64,000 nucleotides of DNA from Phyllobacterium sp. YR531 (lineage in GTDB: Bacteria; Pseudomonadota; Alphaproteobacteria; Rhizobiales; Rhizobiaceae). Numbering within the stretch: the stretch's first letter is position 1; every line of letters starts with the position of its first letter. The stretch lies in the NCBI RefSeq assembly GCF_000282595.1, contig NZ_AKIZ01000030.1:1-64000 (forward strand), in the 5' to 3' direction. Below, piece by piece: positions 26,625 through 36,626 of this stretch. The translations under genes and the position numbers were made by a program. The notes under the pieces were generated by a model. That model was not told the origin of the DNA. It saw only the letters and a program-made list of their open reading frames with translations, and made no database searches.

Positions 26625-28799
26625 ATGGCACCACGCGACAAAGGCAGGCAGCGTATCGAACCCGGCTTCGGCTCTGATCGGAGTTCCGGCAATGATATGC
26701 GCGCAGATCCAGAGGATAGGCCCGTGGCGAAACGCAAGGCAACATCGCGCAAATCCCAAAAATCAAAGCGTGGGAGTTCGCGGCGCAGTAGAAGCAGCGG
26801 CGGTTTTGTCGGGTTGGTGCGCCGCGCTTTATATTGGTCTTTCGTTCTGTGCATTTGGGGTGGCATCGCACTGGCAGGTACGGTCCTCTATTTCGCAGCC
26901 AAAATGCCTCAGACAACCACATGGGCTATCCCAGATCGCGCACCCAACGTCAAAATCGTTTCGGTTGAAGGTGAACTGATTGCAAATAGGGGAGCATCCG
27001 GTGGCGAGGCCATCGGCCTGCATGATATGTCGCCCTATATACCTGAGGCCGTGATCGCCATTGAGGACCGTCGGTTCTATTCGCATTTTGGTGTTGACCC
27101 TATCGGCTTCGCCCGCGCCATGGCCACAAATATTATTTCTGGCCGTCTGGTACAGGGTGGCTCAACCATTACACAACAGCTTGCAAAGAATCTTTTTCTG
27201 ACGCCTGATCGAACAATCGAACGCAAGGTGCAGGAAGTGCTGTTGGCGTTGTGGCTTGAACAGAAATACACAAAAACGCAAATTTTGGAGATGTATCTCA
27301 ACCGCGTTTATCTGGGTTCGGGCTCCTATGGTGTGGCTGCAGCGTCGCACCGATACTTTAACAAATCGGCCAAGGAAGTGACATTGCCGGAGGCTGCTCT
27401 TCTTGCTGGTCTTCTCAAGGCACCGTCCCGCCTGTCTCCCGCCCGAGATCCGAAAGCTGCCCGCGAACGGTCGCAACTGGTACTGGCGGCGATGCGCGAG
27501 CAGGGGATGATCGGTTCTGACGAATTAAGCGTTGCGATGAAGCAACCGACAACCCGTGCCGCTTCCTATTGGTCAGGATCAGAACAATATGTTGCCGACC
27601 GCGTCATGGAAGAATTGCCCGAGCTTATTGGTGAAATACCGAATGATATCGTGGTCGATACCACAGTCGATCTTGGCCTGCAGAAGCTGGGAGAAGCTTC
27701 GATCCGCGATCTTATCAGCACCAATGGCGAAAAGCTCAACGTGTCGCAAGGCGCGCTGGTCTCGGTCGATGGAACAGGTGCCGTACGGGCTCTTGTCGGT
27801 GGTTATGATTATGCCAACAGCCAGTTTGACCGGGCCAGCGAGGCAAAGCGTCAGCCGGGTTCAGCTTTCAAGCCTTTCGTTTATCTTTCTGCGTTGGAAA
27901 AGGGACTTACGCCTGAATCCATTCGCAATGATGCGCCAATTCGTATCGGCAAATGGACACCCGGAAACTACAATGGCAAATATTTCGGCCAAGTGACCCT
28001 CGCTGAAGCACTTGCCCGATCGCTCAATTCCGTCTCGGCGCAATTGGTCATGGAAGTTGGGCCAGCGACGGTCGTCTCCACGGCACACCGGTTGGGTATC
28101 GATTCCAGCCTGACCTCAAATGCTTCTTTGGCACTCGGTACATCGGAAGTAACGCTACTCGAATTGACGGATTCCTTCGTTCCGTTTGCCAATGGTGGAT
28201 ATAAGGCGCCGGTCCACATCATAAGCCGCGTCACCACAAATAGCGGCAAGTTGCTTTATGAGTATAAGGGACCGGCACCGAACCGTGTTGTCAGCCCGCG
28301 CAATCTCAGCATGATGAATGCGATGCTTAGCCAGACCATCGAAACCGGCACCGCGACGAAAGCCAGATTTGGCTGGCCAGCGGCAGGCAAGACCGGAACC
28401 AGCCAGAATTTTCGTGACGCCTGGTTTATCGGGTATACGTCCAATCTGACAACAGGCGTCTGGTTCGGCAATGATAATGGCAAACCCACCAAAAAGATCA
28501 CGGGTGGTTCGCTACCGGCCATTGCCTGGAAAGACTTCATGATAGCGGCCCATAAGGGGGTTCCTGTTGCACCGCTTCCTGGAGATTATCGTCTCGATAA
28601 GCTTATTGAGGAAGGTAATGACATTCTGCCGGAATCAGGCGTCGACCCATCGGCACCATCAGCCCAACTTGATCCGGGCGCGCAGGTTGGCCTTGGCGAC
28701 CAGACTGGCTCTACGCGACCTGTTCCACCCGGAGACGTCGGTCAAAATGGCCAGACAGGCCGCAAGACAACGCTTTTTGATTTGATTATGGGCAATTGA
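26625..28799 (+). CDS. Class A penicillin-binding protein (PBP1 type)
   Basis: A 724-residue bifunctional peptidoglycan synthase. A basic cytoplasmic tail (about 1-65, rich in Lys, Arg and Ser) precedes one membrane anchor (66-92). The GT51 glycosyltransferase domain has the catalytic Glu147 in AIEDRRFYSHFG and then GGSTITQQLAKN. The transpeptidase domain has Ser413 in SAFK, SLN (466-468) and KTGTS starting at Lys589. A Gly/Pro-rich tail follows. It polymerises and cross-links glycan strands in the periplasm. An in-frame ATG lies at 26697, so the first 24 residues are uncertain. Confidence 0.92.
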   Translation: MAPRDKGRQRIEPGFGSDRSSGNDMRADPEDRPVAKRKATSRKSQKSKRGSSRRSRSSGGFVGLVRRALYWSFVLCIWGGIALAGTVLYFAAKMPQTTTWAIPDRAPNVKIVSVEGELIANRGASGGEAIGLHDMSPYIPEAVIAIEDRRFYSHFGVDPIGFARAMATNIISGRLVQGGSTITQQLAKNLFLTPDRTIERKVQEVLLALWLEQKYTKTQILEMYLNRVYLGSGSYGVAAASHRYFNKSAKEVTLPEAALLAGLLKAPSRLSPARDPKAARERSQLVLAAMREQGMIGSDELSVAMKQPTTRAASYWSGSEQYVADRVMEELPELIGEIPNDIVVDTTVDLGLQKLGEASIRDLISTNGEKLNVSQGALVSVDGTGAVRALVGGYDYANSQFDRASEAKRQPGSAFKPFVYLSALEKGLTPESIRNDAPIRIGKWTPGNYNGKYFGQVTLAEALARSLNSVSAQLVMEVGPATVVSTAHRLGIDSSLTSNASLALGTSEVTLLELTDSFVPFANGGYKAPVHIISRVTTNSGKLLYEYKGPAPNRVVSPRNLSMMNAMLSQTIETGTATKARFGWPAAGKTGTSQNFRDAWFIGYTSNLTTGVWFGNDNGKPTKKITGGSLPAIAWKDFMIAAHKGVPVAPLPGDYRLDKLIEEGNDILPESGVDPSAPSAQLDPGAQVGLGDQTGSTRPVPPGDVGQNGQTGRKTTLFDLIMGN

Positions 28800-28857
28800 G
28801 ATTGCCGTGGGGCGACAACGCACAGCGTAGACGCTGACCTCGAAACGCCTCGGAAGC

Positions 28858-30348
28858 TCAGCTTGTCAGCGTTCGTTTTACTGCAGTTTTCCATCCGGCG
28901 ATTTTTGCCTTGCGGGTTTTCTCGTCCATTTTCGGCGTAAAACGCGTATCCCTCTCCCATGTCTTGGAAAACTCACGGCGGTTAGGCCAGAGGCCCGCCT
29001 TGGAACCGGCAAGCCAGGCAGCGCCTAATGCGGTTGTTTCAAGGATGGTAGGCCGATCCACGGGCGCGTCGAGAATGTCGGCGAGACGTTGCATTGTCCA
29101 GTCAGATGCAACCATTCCGCCATCGACGCGCAGAACTGTTTTTGTATCGGAAGTTTTCCAGTCCTTGCGCATGGCGTCGAGCAAATCGCGGGTTTGATAG
29201 GCTACTGATTCGAGCGCTGCCCTTGCAAATTCTGCCGGACCTGAATTGCGTGTCAGTCCATATATGGCCCCACGTGCCTCAGCATCCCAATGGGGTGCAC
29301 CCAGGCCAACAAAGGCAGGAACAAGATAAACATTCTGGCTGGGATCAGCTTGATCGGCCAATTTTCCGGTTTCCGGTGCAGACCCGATAATTTTCAAACC
29401 ATCCCGCAGCCATTGAACCGCTGCTCCGGCAATAAAGATGGACCCCTCCAGTGCATAGGTGGTCTTTCCATTAAGGCGGTAGGCGATGGTTGTCAGAAGC
29501 CGGTTCTTCGACAAAACCATGTCGCTCCCCGTGTTGAGCAGCGCGAAGCAACCTGTGCCATAGGTTGACTTGAACATGCCTGGTTCAAAACAGGCCTGCC
29601 CGATGGTTGCCGCGTGCTGATCTCCTGCAACACCCAGAATTGGAATTGTTGCGCCAAACAAAGAGGCTTCGGCAGAACCAAAATTTGCCGCACAATCCTT
29701 TACCTCTGGCAGCATGGCGCGTGGGATGCGAAGAATTTCGAGGAGTTCGTCATCCCACTCATTCGTTGCAATGTTGAAAAGCAATGTGCGCGAAGCGTTC
29801 GTAGCATCGGTTGCATGAATTCTGCCGCCGGTAAGGCGCCATATCAAAAAGCTATCGATGGTTCCAAAAAGCAGCTCCCCATTGGCAGCACGTTTGCGTG
29901 CGCCGGGAACTTTATCCAATATCCATGAAAGCTTGGTACCGGAGAAGTAAGGGTCCAAGAGCAAACCTGTCTTGCGCGTGAACTTCTTTTCCAGTCCCTG
30001 CTTTTTCAGTTTCTGGCAAAGTGAGGCCGTTCGCCGGTCCTGCCAGACAATGGCGTTGTGTATGGGTTTGCCTGTTGTCTTCTCCCAGACAATCACTGTT
30101 TCACGCTGGTTTGTTATGCCGATAGCAGCAACATCACCTGCCTGTATTTTGGCGTTTTCAATTGCCACTTCACATGTAGCCAGAACGGACTGCCATATTT
30201 CATCAGGATCATGCTCTACCCAGCCCGATTGCGGGTAGATCTGCGTGAATTCTTGTTGGCTCTTGCCGACAACCTTGCGGTTCTTATCGAAAATGATGGC
30301 GCGGCTTGATGTAGTGCCCTGATCAATCGCCAATATATATCCGCTCAT
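28858..30348 (-). CDS. glpK: Glycerol kinase
   Basis: A 496-residue FGGY kinase converting glycerol to glycerol 3-phosphate with ATP. The N-terminus ([18 protein letters not shown]) is diagnostic, as are [35 protein letters not shown] and the C-terminal [19 protein letters not shown]. The gene stands alone: no glpF, glpD or glpR is in the window, and the divergent neighbour is an SDR. It is convergent with the penicillin-binding protein gene across 58 bases. Confidence 0.96.
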   Translation of the reverse strand: MSGYILAIDQGTTSSRAIIFDKNRKVVGKSQQEFTQIYPQSGWVEHDPDEIWQSVLATCEVAIENAKIQAGDVAAIGITNQRETVIVWEKTTGKPIHNAIVWQDRRTASLCQKLKKQGLEKKFTRKTGLLLDPYFSGTKLSWILDKVPGARKRAANGELLFGTIDSFLIWRLTGGRIHATDATNASRTLLFNIATNEWDDELLEILRIPRAMLPEVKDCAANFGSAEASLFGATIPILGVAGDQHAATIGQACFEPGMFKSTYGTGCFALLNTGSDMVLSKNRLLTTIAYRLNGKTTYALEGSIFIAGAAVQWLRDGLKIIGSAPETGKLADQADPSQNVYLVPAFVGLGAPHWDAEARGAIYGLTRNSGPAEFARAALESVAYQTRDLLDAMRKDWKTSDTKTVLRVDGGMVASDWTMQRLADILDAPVDRPTILETTALGAAWLAGSKAGLWPNRREFSKTWERDTRFTPKMDEKTRKAKIAGWKTAVKRTLTS

Positions 30349-30472
30349 GCTTCCTCCCGCAGTTTTGTTTGACGTTATTGGTTTCGATAGACGGGATCAA
30401 TCACGGAGCGAATGTTATGCCTCGATATTCAACTCCTGATCGGCTAAGGCTTGTGATAACGGAGTAATTTTC

Positions 30473-31222
30473 ATGAGTGACAAAGAGCCTCGCAAGGTCC
30501 TCGTACTAACCGGTGCAAGCCGCGGTATTGGCCATGCCACTGTTAAGCGTTTTTCTAGGGCGGGTTGGCGTGTAATCACGTGCTCGCGCCAAAGCTTTGA
30601 CGACAATTGTCCTTGGCCGGCGGGCGCAGATGATCATATCAAGGTTGATCTGGCCGATCCTGCCGATGTCGACCATGCAGTATCGGAAATCAGGCAGAGG
30701 CTAAAAGTCGAAGGCGGCATGCTGAATGCCTTGGTCAATAATGCGGGTATTTCACCGAAAAACGGATCAGGCAATCGACTGGATTCCATTGAGACGCCAA
30801 TGCAGACGTGGATGAGCGTATTTCAAGTGAATTTCTTCGCGCCCATCATGCTTGCACGTGGATTGTTCAACGAGCTTGAAGCGGCGAAAGGGTCTGTGGT
30901 CAATGTGACTTCCATTGCCGGCAGCCGTGTGCATCCTTTTGCTGGTACAGCTTACGCCACGTCCAAGGCTGCGCTGGCTTCTTTGACCCGTGAGATGGCA
31001 TCGGATTTTGGTCCGCACGGCATTCGTGTTAATGCCATTGCCCCCGGCGAGATCGACACGGCGATCCTTTCGCCGGGCACTGACAAATTGGTCGAACAAT
31101 TGCCACTGCGCAGGCTAGGCAAAACTGCCGAAGTTGCTGAGACCATCTTCTTTCTATGTTCCGAAGCCTCGTCCTACGTGACGGGTTCGGAAATCCATAT
31201 CAATGGTGGTCAGCACGTTTGA
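30473..31222 (+). CDS. SDR-family oxidoreductase of unknown substrate
   Basis: A 249-residue classical short-chain dehydrogenase. TGASRGIG is at 13-20 and NNAG at 89-92, with catalytic Ser147, Tyr161 and Lys165. Arg38 and the adjacent Ser after strand 2 (CSRQS) favour NADP(H). It ends in the usual INGGQHV. It lies alone between glpK (divergent) and xylA (convergent). The substrate cannot be told from context; a sugar or polyol carbonyl is possible. Confidence 0.82.
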   Translation: MSDKEPRKVLVLTGASRGIGHATVKRFSRAGWRVITCSRQSFDDNCPWPAGADDHIKVDLADPADVDHAVSEIRQRLKVEGGMLNALVNNAGISPKNGSGNRLDSIETPMQTWMSVFQVNFFAPIMLARGLFNELEAAKGSVVNVTSIAGSRVHPFAGTAYATSKAALASLTREMASDFGPHGIRVNAIAPGEIDTAILSPGTDKLVEQLPLRRLGKTAEVAETIFFLCSEASSYVTGSEIHINGGQHV

Positions 31223-31233
31223 CAATGGTGAGT

Positions 31234-31263
31234 GGAATAAGTTCTCAGCTGAGAACTTATTCC
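31234..31263. terminator. 30-base perfect palindrome between convergent SDR and xylA genes
   Basis: The left arm GGAATAAGTTCTCAG (31234-31248) is followed directly by its exact reverse complement (31249-31263), with no spacer. It lies in the 55-base gap between two convergent stop codons, so a two-way transcription stop is the simplest reading, although no T-run follows on either strand. Confidence 0.55.
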
Positions 31264-31277
31264 TATAGATAGGCTGT

Positions 31278-32588
31278 TTAAACGTAACGGTTCACCACAT
31301 TCTCCAGATATTCCTGACGGCCAGAAATTGGCTGCGGTTGCAATGCGGCGCTCTCAACTTTCTTAGCAATTTCTTCAAGGGAAAGTTTACCTGAGAGCAT
31401 TTGCTGTGCTTCAGGCTTCGACCAACCAGCATAACGATCTTCGACGAATCCACTCAGAACCTTGTCTTCGATCATCTTCGCCGCAGCCTTGAGACCCCGG
31501 GCACAAGTATCCATCCCACCAATATGAGCAATCAGGAGGTCTTGCGGATCGAGTGACTGGCGGCGCAGCTTGGAGTCGAAATTTGTGCCGCCGGAGGTAA
31601 ATCCGCCAGCTTTGAGAATTTCGTAGTAAGCGAGCGCGACTTCCGGAACGTTGTTCGGAAACTGGTCGGTATCCCAGCCGGACTGATAATCGTTGCGGTT
31701 CATATCAATCGAACCGAAGATGCCCAAAGCAGCAGCGGTGGCAAGTTCGTGCTCAAACGAGTGACCAGCAAGAATTGCATGGCCCTGTTCAAGATTGACC
31801 TTGACTTCATTCTCAAGACCAAACCGCTTGAGGAAGCCATAAACCGTTGCCGCGTCATAATCATACTGATGCTTAGTCGGCTCTTGCGGCTTCGGTTCAA
31901 TGAGAATCGCGCCCTTGAAACCGATCTTGTGCTTGTAGTCGACCACAAGGCTCAAGAAGCGGCCCATCTGATCAAGCTCACGCTTCATGTCGGTATTCAG
32001 CAGCGTTTCGTAGCCTTCGCGGCCACCCCAAAGAACGTAGTTTTCGCCCTTTAGCTTCTGGGTGACATCAATGCAGGTTTTTACTGTTGCCGCTGCATAT
32101 GCAAAGACATCCGGATCGGGATTGGTTGCTGCGCCCGACATGTAGCGGCGATTGGAGAAGAGATTGGCAGTACCCCAAAGCAGCTTGGTTCCGGTTGTTT
32201 CCATCTTTCCGGCAAAATAGTCGGCAATTTCGTGCAGACGCTTATTGCTTTCCGCGAGCGTATCACCTTCGGGACGGACATCTGCGTCGTGGAAACAGAA
32301 GTAGGGCGCGCCAAGTATTGAAAACATTTCGAAGGCGACATCGGCCTTTAACTTTGCACCATCCATGGTTTCATTGAACCATGGACGCTCGAATGTTTGA
32401 CCGCCAAAGGGATCGCCACCCGGCCAGACAAATGAATGCCAATAGGCGACAGCGAAGCGCAGATGATCTTCCAGACGCTTGCCAAGAACGACTTCATCCG
32501 GATTGTAAAAACGATAGGCTAGCGGATTGGTGCTGTCCGGCCCCTCATATTTGACTGGTTTAGCATCGCCGAAAAATCCGCTGCTCAT
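31278..32588 (-). CDS. xylA: Xylose isomerase
   Basis: A 436-residue TIM-barrel isomerase converting D-xylose to D-xylulose. The catalytic base region is [13 protein letters not shown]; metal ligands are in [18 protein letters not shown] and the C-terminal [10 protein letters not shown] and [11 protein letters not shown]. The start overlaps the xylB stop (ATGA, 32585-32588), so it is the last gene of the ROK-xylB-xylA transcript. Confidence 0.97.
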   Translation of the reverse strand: MSSGFFGDAKPVKYEGPDSTNPLAYRFYNPDEVVLGKRLEDHLRFAVAYWHSFVWPGGDPFGGQTFERPWFNETMDGAKLKADVAFEMFSILGAPYFCFHDADVRPEGDTLAESNKRLHEIADYFAGKMETTGTKLLWGTANLFSNRRYMSGAATNPDPDVFAYAAATVKTCIDVTQKLKGENYVLWGGREGYETLLNTDMKRELDQMGRFLSLVVDYKHKIGFKGAILIEPKPQEPTKHQYDYDAATVYGFLKRFGLENEVKVNLEQGHAILAGHSFEHELATAAALGIFGSIDMNRNDYQSGWDTDQFPNNVPEVALAYYEILKAGGFTSGGTNFDSKLRRQSLDPQDLLIAHIGGMDTCARGLKAAAKMIEDKVLSGFVEDRYAGWSKPEAQQMLSGKLSLEEIAKKVESAALQPQPISGRQEYLENVVNRYV

Positions 32589-34039
32589 GATTGAACTCCT
32601 TTTAGTGCTGGATAGAGATTGTGATATCGCTGGTAAGCCGCATCAAATTGCGCGGTCAGGTTGGTTTCTGGTTCGACCGTTGAATCAGTAGAAGGCGCAA
32701 CACAGATTTCGCGCGGACTGGCTTTCTCAGCGGCAATGAGACCGAGCCGAGCCGCGCCAAAAGCCGCACCAAAATCCCCATCGGCGGGGACATCGACTGG
32801 AATGTTCAATGCTGTCGCAATTGTTTTCAACCAATAATTCGAACGTGAGCCACCGCCAACAGCCGTTACTCGCTCAAGTTTGGTACCTGCAGCAGCTAAT
32901 GCATGCAGACAATCGCGAAATGCGAAAGCAACGCCTTCCAGAACGGCCTGCGTCAAGGCTGCCCGGTTGCTTGCATGCTCCAGCCCATAGAATGATCCGC
33001 GAATGGCCGAATCATTCAGTGGCGTGCGTTCGCCCGATAGATAGGGCAGGAATGTCACGCCGGATGGCTCGCGCAAATCCTGTCCCAGTTCTGTGGTGAG
33101 TTCGGCTGGTTTACGCGAGGTGATACCCGCATACCAGTTCAATGCATCGGTTGCAGAGAGGATAACGCCCATCTGGTGCCAAGTATCCGGTAGAGCGTGG
33201 CAAAACGTATGAACTGCACTTTCCGGATTGGGCAAGTATGAATTGTTTGCCGCAAAAAGTACGCCGGACGTGCCTAATGAAATGAATGCGTGACCTTCGC
33301 CGACAGTACCCATTCCGCATGCGGATGCAGCATTGTCTCCTGCTCCACCGGCTACGACAACATTGCTACCTATGCCCCAGCGTGAGGCAATATCGGATTT
33401 CACCACGCCGGACACATCAGTGCCTTCGACAAGCGAGGGCATGTGATCAAGACTTAGACCTGTTGCTGCCAGTAACTCGGAAGACCATTCACGCTTGCCG
33501 ACATCGAGCCATGAAGTGCCCGCTGCATCTGACATTTCGGAAACATGTTCGCCCGTCAGCCAAAGACGCAGATAGTCTTTGGGCAATAAAATGCGCCGGG
33601 TCCTGTTAAAGATGTCTGCCTCATTGTTCTTTACCCACAGGACCTTTGGCGCTGTGAAGCCCGGGAAAACAATATTGCCTGTCAACGACCGGAACCGCGG
33701 ATCGGCGTCCAACTCGCTTGCCTCTTGATGGCTTCGCGTATCATTCCAGAGCATGCATGGACGCAGAACCTGATCGTTCGCATCGAGCAATGTTGCACCA
33801 TGCATCTGACCGGAAAGCCCAATGCCTTTGACCGCGGCAAGTTCCTTGCCATGCTTTGCCTGCAGCTCCATGACGGCATCTTCGGTTGCTCGTATCCAAT
33901 GCGCGGGGTCTTGCTCCGACCAGCCGGAATGAGGACGCGAGACCTCCAGCGTTCCGTTGCCAGAACCAATGATCCGCTGGTTTTCGTCTATCAATAATGC
34001 CTTGACACCTGATGTGCCGAGATCAAGACCGAGATACAT
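32585..34039 (-). CDS. xylB: Xylulokinase
   Basis: A 484-residue FGGY kinase phosphorylating D-xylulose. The N-terminus reads [18 protein letters not shown], with [11 protein letters not shown] and the C-terminal [18 protein letters not shown]. The start at 34039 follows AGGAG with good spacing; the open frame continues upstream into the ROK gene. Coupled to xylA by a four-base overlap. Distinct from the ribulokinase-like kinase at 9165. Confidence 0.95.
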   Translation of the reverse strand: MYLGLDLGTSGVKALLIDENQRIIGSGNGTLEVSRPHSGWSEQDPAHWIRATEDAVMELQAKHGKELAAVKGIGLSGQMHGATLLDANDQVLRPCMLWNDTRSHQEASELDADPRFRSLTGNIVFPGFTAPKVLWVKNNEADIFNRTRRILLPKDYLRLWLTGEHVSEMSDAAGTSWLDVGKREWSSELLAATGLSLDHMPSLVEGTDVSGVVKSDIASRWGIGSNVVVAGGAGDNAASACGMGTVGEGHAFISLGTSGVLFAANNSYLPNPESAVHTFCHALPDTWHQMGVILSATDALNWYAGITSRKPAELTTELGQDLREPSGVTFLPYLSGERTPLNDSAIRGSFYGLEHASNRAALTQAVLEGVAFAFRDCLHALAAAGTKLERVTAVGGGSRSNYWLKTIATALNIPVDVPADGDFGAAFGAARLGLIAAEKASPREICVAPSTDSTVEPETNLTAQFDAAYQRYHNLYPALKGVQS

Positions 34040-34053
34040 AAAATTCTCCTGAA

Positions 34054-35298
34054 TTATGCCGGGATTGCCCTTTTGACCGGTGCGTCGCCGGGAGCAAAAA
34101 TTTGTGTGTCGAGATGGAGCAGAGATGTCATCATGCACCCTTGCAGAATGAGCGGATGCTCATCGGGATAGCAGCGAATATTGAGGTCTTGTGTAGCGCC
34201 CCAGCCGGATGTGCCGGAAACAATTGCACGAAGATCCTTTTCCAGAAGATCAAACACACCGGCTCCCGGACCAACAAGTGCAACAGGAACAGGATCAATC
34301 AGCGAGAAAAGACTGCGCAGCCCGGACCCAATCGCTTGGCCGGCCTTGCGAAAAGCGTTTCGCTCCTTGCCGTCTTTTGCGCGTGCAATGTCAGCAACCT
34401 TGTTGAACTCTACAGTGTTGACATCCTGCGTTGGTTGCGCGTTTTCATCTTCGCCCGCGATATCACGCAATATTGCGTAATCACTGGCATAAGCTTCAAT
34501 GCATCCATGCCGTCCGCAACGGCACAGAGCACCGTTTGGGACGTGCAGCATATGGCCGAATTCAGATGCGGAAGAATAAGCACCCAGAAAAGGTTTGCCC
34601 TTCAGATAGAGGCCCATGCCAATACCGTGGGAAAGAAGAATTGCAGCAAAGTCCTCCGCGTAATTCTCGGGGTCAGTCCAGCGGAGGGCTTCTGCTATCA
34701 TATTGCAATCATTGGCTACTGCTACTTTGACGCCGTAGCGTTCCGATAGCGCTTGGCCAAAAGCAATATTGCTGTCCGGCGTGATTGGGGACCAGAGCAT
34801 TGTTGAGCTTGCCGCATCCGTCACGCCTTGCACGCCCATGGAAATGTGGAGCAGGGGACCAGCACGGGTTGGGCTGTTTTCGATGAGTTCGTCAAGCATT
34901 GAAGAAACAGATTTGATCAGATCATCCGTGCTTGCTTCAAGGGTGGGTATACGCTGAAACTGTTCAGCTATAACCTGCCCGGTGTAGTCAAACAGCACGG
35001 CGTGAACGAGATTGAGGGCAAGCTCGACCGTTGCCACAGTGGCAACCTCGGGCGATAATGCGAGCGCGATCTGGGGCCTTCCGCGTCTGTTGGACCCGGC
35101 TTCGGTGTCACGGCTCTCGCCAATTATCCCCTCGGCAATCAACGCGGTTGTGATCGCCGAAACGGTCGAAGGGCTCAGGCCGGTATGGGCAACGATATCT
35201 GTTCGCGACAGCAATCCGTACTGCCGCATGGCCCCCAATATAAGCCGCCGATTCTGGCGGCGGACATCGTCCGGTCGCGCAATTTCATCCAGCAACAA
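34054..35298 (-). CDS. xylR: ROK-family transcriptional repressor of xylose genes
   Basis: A 414-residue ROK repressor. The winged helix-turn-helix is near residues 20-60 (SRTDIVAHTGLSPSTVSAITTAL). The sugar-binding domain carries the zinc/ROK motif CRCGRHGCIEAYAS. The start is the first TTG of a TTG-TTG pair at 35298, with GGGAGGA six bases upstream. It precedes xylB by 14 bases and is divergent from xylF, so it most likely represses both directions until xylose binds. The symbol is assigned by context. Confidence 0.85.
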   Translation of the reverse strand: MLLDEIARPDDVRRQNRRLILGAMRQYGLLSRTDIVAHTGLSPSTVSAITTALIAEGIIGESRDTEAGSNRRGRPQIALALSPEVATVATVELALNLVHAVLFDYTGQVIAEQFQRIPTLEASTDDLIKSVSSMLDELIENSPTRAGPLLHISMGVQGVTDAASSTMLWSPITPDSNIAFGQALSERYGVKVAVANDCNMIAEALRWTDPENYAEDFAAILLSHGIGMGLYLKGKPFLGAYSSASEFGHMLHVPNGALCRCGRHGCIEAYASDYAILRDIAGEDENAQPTQDVNTVEFNKVADIARAKDGKERNAFRKAGQAIGSGLRSLFSLIDPVPVALVGPGAGVFDLLEKDLRAIVSGTSGWGATQDLNIRCYPDEHPLILQGCMMTSLLHLDTQIFAPGDAPVKRAIPA

Positions 35299-35377
35299 AT
35301 GACTTCCTCCCGAAATCTTTTTTGTGCGGCGCAAGAAAACTGTTGCGGTGCAATAACTTACGTCGCCAAGAACCAAG

Positions 35378-35424
35378 TTGACACGGAAATGATTTTAAGT
35401 CACTATTTTTTTCGAGCCTCGAAA
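35378..35424 (+). promoter_or_regulatory. xylF promoter with candidate XylR operator
   Basis: A perfect TTGACA (35378-35383) is followed after 17 bases by CACTAT (35401-35406), a weak -10. Directly downstream, near the expected start site, lies an inverted repeat TTTCGAG-C-CTCGAAA (35410-35424) with perfect seven-base arms. That position suits a repressor site. Assignment to the adjacent ROK protein is inference. Confidence 0.6.
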
Positions 35425-35501
35425 TAAAGAGGTTTTATTGCTGACTGGAGGTGAAAGTCAGCATTGGGCAGTCAATGTGCCAAGCGCACTGGGAGGATAT
35501 C

Positions 35502-36545
35502 ATGAAAAAATATGCGGCCGCATTAGCGGGGGCAGCAGTTCTGGCTATCTCGTATGCAGGACCTGTTTTGGCAAAAGACAAAATTATCGGCGTGTCGTGG
35601 TCCAACTTCCAGGAAGAGCGTTGGAAGACCGACGAAGCTGCGATCAAGAAGGCTTTGGAGGCAAATGGCGACAAGTACATTTCCGCCGATGCGCAATCTT
35701 CCGCATCCAAGCAGCTGACCGACGTTGAAAGCCTCATTTCGCAGGGCGCAAATGCTTTGATCATTCTGGCGCAGGACTCCAGTGCAATTGGGCCAGCTGT
35801 CGAAAAGGCAGTGGCCGAAGGCATCCCGGTTGTGGGCTACGACCGTCTGATCGAAAACAAGGACGCGTTTTATATTACGTTCGACAACAAGGAAGTCGGG
35901 CGCATGCAGGCCCGCGGTGTTCTTGCTGTAAAGCCGGAAGGCAATTATGCCTTTATCAAGGGTAGTTCTGCTGATCCAAATGCGGATTTCCTTTTTGCAG
36001 GTGCTCAGGAAGTGCTGAAAGATGCCATCGACTCCGGCAAGATCAAGAATGTCGGTGAGGCCTACACCGATGGCTGGCTGCCAGCCAACGCGCAGAAGAA
36101 CATGGAACAGTTCCTGACTGCCAATGACAACAAGATTGATGCTGTCGTTGCCGCCAATGACGGAACGGCCGGAGGTGCTATTGCAGCGCTGCAGGCACAG
36201 GGTCTCGCTGGCACCGTTCCGGTTTCTGGTCAGGATGCTGATTTTGCTGCGCTTAACCGCGTTGCTCTTGGCACACAGACTGTAACGATCTGGAAGGACT
36301 CCCGTGAACTTGGCAAGGAAGCCGCCGGCATTGCTGCTGCGCTGGCCGATGGCAAGAAGATGGAAGAAATTCCAAACGTCCAGAAGTTTGCTGGCGGTGC
36401 CAACAAGGTCGAAGTCAATGCAGTATTCCTGACGCCAGTTCCGGTTACCAAAGACAATCTCGGCGTTGTCATTGATGCTGGTTGGGTCAAGAAGGAAGTT
36501 GTCTGTCAGGGCGTCAAAGCCGACGCAGTCGCAGCCTGCAAATAA
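35502..36545 (+). CDS. xylF: D-xylose ABC transporter, substrate-binding protein
   Basis: A 347-residue periplasmic sugar-binding protein (type 1). GGGAGGA (35491-35497) precedes the ATG. The signal peptide ends near VLA (residue 24). The mature part begins [17 protein letters not shown] and has [19 protein letters not shown] and [25 protein letters not shown], matching XylF. Family members capture D-xylose for XylGH. A hairpin follows the stop codon. Confidence 0.94.
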   Translation: MKKYAAALAGAAVLAISYAGPVLAKDKIIGVSWSNFQEERWKTDEAAIKKALEANGDKYISADAQSSASKQLTDVESLISQGANALIILAQDSSAIGPAVEKAVAEGIPVVGYDRLIENKDAFYITFDNKEVGRMQARGVLAVKPEGNYAFIKGSSADPNADFLFAGAQEVLKDAIDSGKIKNVGEAYTDGWLPANAQKNMEQFLTANDNKIDAVVAANDGTAGGAIAALQAQGLAGTVPVSGQDADFAALNRVALGTQTVTIWKDSRELGKEAAGIAAALADGKKMEEIPNVQKFAGGANKVEVNAVFLTPVPVTKDNLGVVIDAGWVKKEVVCQGVKADAVAACK

Positions 36546-36570
36546 TCTGACCGCAACATAGCAATATTTG

Positions 36571-36599
36571 ACGCCGCTGGTCCTTTGGGTCAGCGGCGT
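36571..36599 (+). terminator. Hairpin between xylF and xylH
   Basis: Nine-base perfect stem ACGCCGCTG/CAGCGGCGT with an 11-base loop, without a clear T-run. Its place after a binding-protein gene parallels the hairpin at 3310. It probably protects the xylF message or reduces read-through. Confidence 0.6.
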
Positions 36600-36626
36600 T
36601 CAAACAAGTAAACTGGGAGAAAACTC

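Noticed and set aside
33422-33438. Possible second REP copy (CCTTCGACAAGCGAGG inside xylB)
   Set aside because: The similarity stops after the first half, no inverted partner lies nearby and the stretch is ordinary xylB coding sequence.
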